Positions 6,768 to 10,216 of a stretch of DNA of 10,216 bases are shown here, in pieces. Each line of letters opens with the position of its first letter. Position 1 is the first letter of the stretch. Position numbers and translations under genes: made by a program. Origin of the DNA: Bacteriovoracaceae bacterium. Lineage in GTDB: Bacteria; Bdellovibrionota; Bacteriovoracia; Bacteriovoracales; Bacteriovoracaceae. The notes below the pieces were generated by a model that saw only the letters and a list, made by a program, of their open reading frames with translations, was not told the origin of the DNA and ran no database searches. Location: NCBI GenBank assembly GCA_023954595.1, contig JAGSHJ010000077.1, forward strand, positions 1 to 10,216, written 5' to 3'.

Positions 6768-7772
6768 ATGATCGTGGTAACTGGTGCTGCCGGCTTTATA
6801 GGCAGCTGTATAGTAAAGAAGTTAAATGATGAAGGTCACACAGATATTATCTGTGTTGATAGGTTTAGAGATGGCGAAAAATGGCTAAATCTTAGAGGAT
6901 TAAAGTTCTATGAATTTGCTCATGCAGATGAGTTTGTAGAGCCTGAAATTTTAAACTCTATCTTTGATGAGGGTGTCACTGCCATTTATCATATGGGCGC
7001 TTGTTCTGCCACAACTGAGAAAAATGTTGATTTCCTTTGGAAAAATAACGTTGAGTTCTCTCAAATTCTATTCCGTTACGCTTCTGAATATGACACTCCT
7101 ATTTGTTACGCTTCAAGTGCTGCCACATATGGTGCTGGTGAGCATGGTTATGATGATGACGAGAAGGGGATTGCAAAGCTTATGCCTCTGAATCCATATG
7201 GCTATTCCAAGCAAGTATTTGACGAGTGGGTTCTTAAACAAATGAGAAAGCCGAACAAATGGTTTGGAGTGAAGTTCTTTAATGTTTATGGACCAAATGA
7301 ATACCATAAAGGAAAGATGCGCTCTGTAGTGCACCAGGCATATGGCCAAATTAATGAAACGGGTAAAATGAAGCTCTTCAAGTCATACAACCCAGATTTC
7401 AAGCACGGTGAACAACTTCGTGACTTTGTATATGTAAAAGATGTTGTGGAGGCAATGTACCAACTTATGAATGACAAGCACACTGGAGCTAATGGAATCT
7501 ATAACCTAGGTACAGGCAAGGCCAGAAGCTTTGTTGATCTTGTGAAAGCAACTTTTAAATCAATGGGTAAAAAAGAAGATATTGAATTTGTTGAAATGCC
7601 AGATAATCTTCGTGGGCAATATCAATACTTCACTGAAGCTAAAATGGACAAGCTCTACCAAGCACTTCCTAACTTTAAGTTCCATACTCTAGAAGAGGGT
7701 GTGGAAGACTATGTTAAGTCTCACCTTGAAAAGGATAATCCTCGTCTTGTATTTAACCAGGAAGAGCGATGA
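6768..7772 (+). CDS. hldD: ADP-L-glycero-D-manno-heptose 6-epimerase
   Basis: HldD (RfaD) converts ADP-D-glycero-D-manno-heptose to ADP-L-glycero-D-manno-heptose, the last step in making the heptose donor for the LPS inner core. The 334 residues are slightly longer than E. coli HldD (310) and align from end to end. They include the nucleotide-binding loop GAAGFIG (6-12), HMGACSATTE (75-84), YASSAATYG (114-122) and the catalytic YGYSK (Y144, K148). FNVYGPNEYHKG (171-182) follows, with K181 at the place of E. coli K178, then RDFVYVKDV (218-226), NLGTG (246-250) and RGQYQYFTEA (282-291). AGGGAG lies 5 bases before the ATG. The gene is divergent from speE across a 118-base gap and overlaps the FliG-like gene by ATGA. 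It implies a heptose-containing LPS and hence a Gram-negative cell. Confidence 0.96.
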   Translation: MIVVTGAAGFIGSCIVKKLNDEGHTDIICVDRFRDGEKWLNLRGLKFYEFAHADEFVEPEILNSIFDEGVTAIYHMGACSATTEKNVDFLWKNNVEFSQILFRYASEYDTPICYASSAATYGAGEHGYDDDEKGIAKLMPLNPYGYSKQVFDEWVLKQMRKPNKWFGVKFFNVYGPNEYHKGKMRSVVHQAYGQINETGKMKLFKSYNPDFKHGEQLRDFVYVKDVVEAMYQLMNDKHTGANGIYNLGTGKARSFVDLVKATFKSMGKKEDIEFVEMPDNLRGQYQYFTEAKMDKLYQALPNFKFHTLEEGVEDYVKSHLEKDNPRLVFNQEER

Positions 7773-8194
7773 AACCTAAAGGGGGAGTTAAAGAAGCTGC
7801 AAAAATGCTCCAAGGCCTTGGGGTCGAAGGAGCACGTAGACTCTTAGATGATATTAGAAAAAGAGATCCAGCAATGGCCCAGGAGCTTGAAGCAAATCTT
7901 ATTTCTATGGAAGATCTCCAGTACCTTACTTCCTCTATGCTTGTTGGATTACTAAGAGATGTGAATCTTGAAACCTTTGGGCTAGCTCTGAGGACTGTGG
8001 ATAAAGATATCGTAGATAAGCTTATGAACATGGTTTCCACAGGGATTCGCCTAGACATAGAAGATGGCCTCAAGGGGCCACCTAGAAAGGTGAGTGAAGT
8101 AACTGAGGCACAGTCCAAAATTCTAGAAATTCTCAAAGAAAAGATCGATAAAGGCCATATTGTCATCAATCCTGATGGCGACCAGATGGTTTAG
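7769..8194 (+). CDS. FliG C-terminal-domain protein (stand-alone)
   Basis: A 141-residue protein that matches only the last part of FliG, the flagellar rotor (C-ring) protein of about 330 residues. It begins at GGVKEAAKML, the FliG segment after the middle domain. It continues through a helix ending IRKRDPAMAQEL, then LISMEDLQYL at the place of FliG MFVFEDI, then VGLLRDVNLETFGLALR. The end is the torque domain, RLDIEDGLKGPP and VSEVTEAQSKILEI, finishing with GHIVI. By eye, E98 and D99 fall at the E. coli D288/D289 charge pair and K107 near R297, while R281 is T91. The N-terminal (FliF-binding) domain and the EHPQ motif are missing. It is translationally coupled to hldD (ATGA), not to other flagellar genes. 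A role as an accessory rotor part or a repurposed domain is inference; a clean ATG and an intact frame argue against a decayed fragment. Confidence 0.75.
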   Translation: MKPKGGVKEAAKMLQGLGVEGARRLLDDIRKRDPAMAQELEANLISMEDLQYLTSSMLVGLLRDVNLETFGLALRTVDKDIVDKLMNMVSTGIRLDIEDGLKGPPRKVSEVTEAQSKILEILKEKIDKGHIVINPDGDQMV

Positions 8195-8211
8195 TTCAAA
8201 TTGACCCCAAA

Positions 8212-8274
8212 TTACTGAATGGGCCGGTGCAAAAAAGTCACTTATGACAATAATGCACCAGCACCCTTCAGTGA
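8212..8274 (+). other. Long interrupted inverted repeat after the FliG-like gene
   Basis: A 63-base stem with several helices. TTACTGAA (8212-8219) pairs with TTCAGTGA (8267-8274) with one G-U pair, GGG (8221-8223) with CCC (8264-8266), GGTGCA (8226-8231) with TGCACC (8254-8259), and GTCA (8237-8240) with TGAC (8245-8248) around a CTTA loop. Facing A-rich strands (8232-8236 and 8249-8253) form a symmetric internal loop. There is no T-run after it, so it is not a standard terminator. It could stabilise the upstream message, act as a processing site, or be the 5' part of the downstream leader. Confidence 0.55.
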
Positions 8275-8312
8275 CCTATCTTGTAAAGTATTGAAATAAC
8301 GAACATTGTCAG

Positions 8313-8409
8313 TTGGCGCGAAGGTTGCTCTATAGATCGGCAACCAAGGCGAAGGAGTCGCCAAGGCCGGACTTAGGATTAGTCCAAACACACACGGAAG
8401 TCGCGCCAA
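8313..8409 (+). ncRNA. Multi-hairpin RNA element upstream of the dksA-like gene
   Basis: TTGGCGCGA (8313-8321) and TCGCGCCAA (8401-8409) are perfect complements and would close a 97-base element. Inside are three hairpins: GGTTGC/GCAACC (8323-8328 with 8340-8345), GGCGA/TCGCC (8348-8352 with 8358-8362, loop AGGAG) and GGACT/AGTCC (8369-8373 with 8381-8385, loop TAGGATT). A single-stranded A/C-rich tract (8386-8400) follows. I could not match it to tRNA, 6S, 4.5S, RNase P, fluoride, cyclic-di-GMP or TPP elements. It ends 64 bases before the dksA-like start codon, so it may be a leader or a separate small RNA. No convincing promoter is visible directly before it. Confidence 0.55.
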
Positions 8410-8458
8410 GAAGGATTCAGGCGCTCGAATTAGGAAGATTCACAAAGCGAACAAACCG

Positions 8459-8468
8459 ATACAAGGAG
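8459..8468 (+). promoter_or_regulatory. Ribosome-binding site matching the CsrA/RsmA consensus
   Basis: ATACAAGGA (8459-8467) contains the Shine-Dalgarno AAGGAG of the dksA-like gene, 5 bases before its ATG. It matches all nine bases of the core RUACARGGA of the published CsrA-binding consensus. Six more GGA motifs lie upstream (8354, 8369, 8376, 8396, 8413 and 8433), two of them in hairpin loops. This layout is typical of messages held off the ribosome by CsrA. Binding itself is inference. Confidence 0.45.
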
Positions 8469-8473
8469 TTTCT

Positions 8474-8941
8474 ATGAACAAGACAAATGCTCAAAAGTTT
8501 ATGAACCTTTTCGATGAGATGCTCATGAACAGAAACGCAACGAAAGCTCAAACCTTCGACAAGACAGAGTGTAGAGATGAAATAGATCTTCTAAACGCTC
8601 ATCAGGAAGAGAAACTATCCACTAGACTGGATCAAAGAAACGTTCTCTTTCTGAAGAAAGTCGAAGCTGCAAAAGCTAAAATCTTGGATGGAACTTATGG
8701 TTGTTGTGAAGATTGCGGTGATGACATCTCTCAAAAGAGACTAATGGCAAGACCAACAGCAAGCCTATGCATCGGTTGCCAAGAAGCAAAAGAAAATGTT
8801 GAAAAACACAATATAAAGCACAGAAGAGACCTAGCAACTGGGAAGGGGAAAGAGAATGAGCAGATGAGTGAGGAGTTGGTAACAAAACAGAGTTTCAGCA
8901 ACATGAAGGATATCAAATTCGAAAGTGTTGTTGATCTTTAA
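8474..8941 (+). CDS. DksA/TraR-family C4 zinc-finger transcription regulator
   Basis: A 155-residue member of the family that binds in the secondary channel of RNA polymerase and, with ppGpp, adjusts transcription during starvation. Residues 33-75 form a helical coiled coil whose tip reads DEIDLLNAHQEE (35-46), comparable to the E. coli DksA tip DPVDRASQEEE but two residues longer before the glutamine. The zinc finger is C78, C81, C99 and C102 (C-x2-C-x17-C-x2-C), containing the family motif ARPTASLCIGC (92-102). Beyond it lies a polar tail of about 45 residues (111-155) that DksA lacks. The N-terminal part is shorter than in E. coli DksA. AAGGAG sits 5 bases before the ATG. A structured leader lies upstream and a strong terminator 31 bases after the stop, so it appears to be expressed as a single gene. 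Confidence 0.88.
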   Translation: MNKTNAQKFMNLFDEMLMNRNATKAQTFDKTECRDEIDLLNAHQEEKLSTRLDQRNVLFLKKVEAAKAKILDGTYGCCEDCGDDISQKRLMARPTASLCIGCQEAKENVEKHNIKHRRDLATGKGKENEQMSEELVTKQSFSNMKDIKFESVVDL

Positions 8942-8971
8942 CCCAAAAACTTTAAAAAGGTGTGTAAAATC

Positions 8972-8999
8972 AAAAGCCCTCGCATGAGGGCTTTTTTTT
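8972..8999 (+). terminator. Intrinsic terminator of the dksA-like gene, shared with sodC
   Basis: AGCCCTC (8975-8981) and GAGGGCT (8986-8992) form a perfect 7-bp stem around GCAT, extended by three A-T pairs, and followed by eight T bases (8992-8999). On the minus strand the same hairpin is followed by four T bases, so it may also stop sodC. The TAA of sodC (9000-8998) lies inside this T-run. Confidence 0.9.
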
Positions 9000-9543
9000 A
9001 TTCAGCAGTATTTTGTAAAATAGCACAGCCGATTCTTGAACCAGCACCACCTGTTGGTTGTGTTGAATAATCATCTGCCTTGCTATGAATAATTAAGGCC
9101 CTATTTCCAACATAGTTTTGTGAATTCGGATTCATGGACAAGTGTTTATATACTCTTGATTCGACTATGCTTCCGGTGGCGCTTGAGCGGAAGTTTCCTA
9201 AGTCTCCGATGTGATGTTTACTCTCTTCTGGATGGCCATGAGGCTTATCATCCGGGTTGTAGTGTCCGCCGGCACTAGTGAAGTTTCCATCACAGATTGG
9301 TTTTTCATGAATGTGTATTGCATGAAAGCCAGGTTTTTTTATACCAGAGACATTCACGATCATCTGAACCCCAGATCCTTTTGGTGCTTGAGTGAAAATA
9401 ACCTCTCCATCAGGAACTCCTCTTATTTGCCCTCGTACGGCACTCTCTTCGATCTTAATTTTTGCTTGCTCATTTTGTTGTTGAGCTGCACAGCTTACAG
9501 ATAAAATCAGTGAACAAGTTAAAGTAAGAAACATTTTTTTCAT
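8998..9543 (-). CDS. sodC: Cu/Zn superoxide dismutase, exported
   Basis: SodC converts superoxide to hydrogen peroxide and oxygen in the periplasm. All metal ligands are visible: H77 and H79 (HIHE) and H153 (LIIHSKADD) for copper, bridging H94 (GGHYNP), and H102, H111 and D114 (PHG, HHIGDLGN) for zinc. The disulfide pair is C84 and C173, and the active-site arginine is R170 (GSRIGC). I use the ATG at 9543, which has GGGAG 5 bases upstream and gives 181 residues; an in-frame start at 9585 would place 14 extra residues before the signal peptide. Residues 1-17 are a signal sequence ending SVSC. C18 could be a lipidation site, but serine at -3 is unusual for a lipobox, so cleavage by signal peptidase I near CAA is an alternative. 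The gene is divergent from the PfpI-family gene. Confidence 0.93.
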   Translation of the reverse strand: MKKMFLTLTCSLILSVSCAAQQQNEQAKIKIEESAVRGQIRGVPDGEVIFTQAPKGSGVQMIVNVSGIKKPGFHAIHIHEKPICDGNFTSAGGHYNPDDKPHGHPEESKHHIGDLGNFRSSATGSIVESRVYKHLSMNPNSQNYVGNRALIIHSKADDYSTQPTGGAGSRIGCAILQNTAE

Positions 9544-9628
9544 AACAACTCCCTTTTTCCTATTAAGAGGCAAGGCATGTGCCACTTAGCATTGAGTGAA
9601 ACAATGGATTCCTATCGACTATGCCTAT

Positions 9629-9658
9629 TTGAAGGGCACGGGCCAGGGCCTGTAAAAT
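9629..9658 (+). promoter_or_regulatory. Possible promoter of the PfpI-family gene
   Basis: TTGAAG (9629-9634) and TAAAAT (9653-9658) are separated by 18 bases. They match four of six and five of six bases of the sigma70 hexamers. Transcription would start near 9665, just before AAGGAG (9671-9676), leaving a short leader of about 20 bases. I found no equally good promoter for sodC on the other strand of this 140-base gap. Confidence 0.42.
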
Positions 9659-9683
9659 AGGTAGAAACGAAAGGAGAAAACAC

Positions 9684-10216
9684 ATGAGAAAAAGAATAGC
9701 ATTTTTGGCCACCAACGGTTTTGAGAGGAGTGAGCTTGAACGGCCATATAATGAGTTGTCCAACGCAGGCTACGAAGTGTTTATTGTTTCTCCTGAGAGA
9801 GATAAAATTAGATCTTGGGAAGAAACAGATTGGGGAAAGGACTTTAAAGTTGATATTGAATTAAAGGATGCCAACCCTGATGCGTTTGATGCATTAGTCA
9901 TTCCAGGGGGAGTTATTAATCCCGATAAGCTTAGAACTAATCCAAGTGCAGTGAAGTTTGTTAAAGCTTTTTTTGAAGGGGAAACCCAGAAGCCTGTGGG
10001 CGCCATCTGCCATGGCCCTTGGATGTTGGCCGAGGCTGACGTTGTAAAAAATAGAAAAATGACATCTTACAAATCTATCCACACCGATTTATCTAACGCA
10101 GGAGCATTGTGGGAAGATGTTGAGGTCGTCGAAGATAATGGGTTAGTAACTTCTAGAAGTCCTGATGATCTAACAGCTTTTATTGCCAAAATGAAGGAAG
10201 TTATTGAACATGGAGA
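9684..10216 (+). CDS. DJ-1/PfpI family protein (YhbO-like), 3' end cut by the window
   Basis: The frame is open from the ATG at 9684 to the window end, giving 177 residues; YhbO and PfpI are about 166-172, so little is missing. AAGGAG lies 7 bases before the ATG. The nucleophile elbow is GAICHGPW (106-113) with C109 and H110. The partner glutamate is E14 in FERSE, at the place of E12 in Pyrococcus PfpI-type proteins. PDAFDALVIPGG (65-76), KMTSYKSIHTDLSNAGA (125-141) and LVTSRSPDDL (154-163) match YhbO closely. Members of this family are described as intracellular proteases, or as glyoxalase/deglycase-type stress proteins that act on dicarbonyl damage; sequence alone does not decide between these. 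It is divergent from sodC, consistent with a stress role. Confidence 0.9.
   Translation, partial: MRKRIAFLATNGFERSELERPYNELSNAGYEVFIVSPERDKIRSWEETDWGKDFKVDIELKDANPDAFDALVIPGGVINPDKLRTNPSAVKFVKAFFEGETQKPVGAICHGPWMLAEADVVKNRKMTSYKSIHTDLSNAGALWEDVEVVEDNGLVTSRSPDDLTAFIAKMKEVIEHG

Noticed and set aside
7753..8169. Minus-strand open frame of 138 codons opposite the FliG-like gene
   Set aside because: It lies wholly antisense to a gene with clear FliG similarity and a coupled start. Its translation is low-complexity (serine, leucine, arginine) and has no recognisable motif.
8200..8230. TTGACC at 8201-8206 as a -35 box for the dksA-like leader
   Set aside because: No acceptable -10 hexamer lies at 16-18 bases; that region is the GC-rich CCGGTG of the inverted repeat.
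8346..8385. Fluoride riboswitch, because GGCGA-AGGAG-TCGCC resembles its first stem
   Set aside because: The pseudoknot partner and the downstream ACTCCT-type segment are missing, and the gene that follows is not a fluoride channel or a related gene.
8313..8409. Cloverleaf-like layout suggesting a tRNA or tRNA-like RNA
   Set aside because: The closing stem is 9 bp, there is no T-arm consensus (GGTTCGA), the 7-base loop TAGGATT lacks the T33 of an anticodon loop, and no CCA end follows.
1..10216. Mobile element, CRISPR array or defence island
   Set aside because: I see no transposase, integrase, direct-repeat array or defence-type gene. The genes are mostly housekeeping or envelope genes with similar base composition throughout.

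Overview
The window comes from a compact, AT-rich (by eye roughly 40% GC), Gram-negative bacterial chromosome. The evidence for Gram-negative is an LPS heptose epimerase (hldD), TatC, and several exported proteins that would be periplasmic or lipid-anchored. A FliG-type protein points to a flagellated lineage. The style (stand-alone FliG C-terminal domain, NifU-like Fe-S protein, DksA-like regulator, AT bias) would fit a Bdellovibrionota/Bacteriovorax-type predator, but that placement is inference. I see no transposon, phage gene, CRISPR array, tRNA or rRNA. Almost all DNA is coding and many genes overlap.

Layout. (1) 1-854, plus strand: the 3' end of methionine aminopeptidase, then a protein with a NifU-like layout carrying one intact BFD-type [2Fe-2S] motif. 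It ends tail to tail, with overlapping stop codons, against (2) a small exported four-cysteine protein on the minus strand (851-1426). (3) 1516-4412, plus strand: tatC, an ABC ATPase, and a membrane protein fusing an ABC-2-like permease to ankyrin repeats; the last two overlap by ATGA. (4) 4396-6649, minus strand: a polyamine operon reading speE (spermidine synthase), speB-type agmatinase, then a small exported protein of unknown function, all with touching or overlapping stop/start codons. A good sigma70-type promoter lies upstream of speE. (5) 6768-8194, plus strand: hldD, overlapped by ATGA with a gene for a FliG carboxy-terminal fragment. (6) 8195-8473: a 279-base gene-free stretch with two elaborate RNA-level structures, followed by a DksA/TraR zinc-finger gene and a strong hairpin terminator. 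(7) 8998-10216: a Cu/Zn superoxide dismutase (minus) divergent from a DJ-1/PfpI-family gene cut by the window end (plus), a stress-defence pair.

How they work together. Agmatinase makes putrescine, which spermidine synthase converts to spermidine, so the minus-strand operon is a two-step polyamine pathway from agmatine. The ABC ATPase and the ankyrin-tailed permease should form one transporter. SodC and the PfpI-family protein both suggest oxidative or carbonyl stress defence.

Most notable observations: the ABC-2 permease/ankyrin fusion, whose positive-charge pattern predicts seven membrane spans and hence periplasmic ankyrin repeats; non-canonical Q-loop and H-loop residues in its ATPase; and the leader of the dksA-like gene. 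That leader has a 9-bp closed multi-hairpin fold, seven GGA motifs in 161 bases (none in the 118 bases before), two of them in hairpin loops, and a ribosome-binding site that exactly matches the nine-base core of the CsrA/RsmA consensus. This suggests post-transcriptional control of a stringent-response-type regulator by CsrA.
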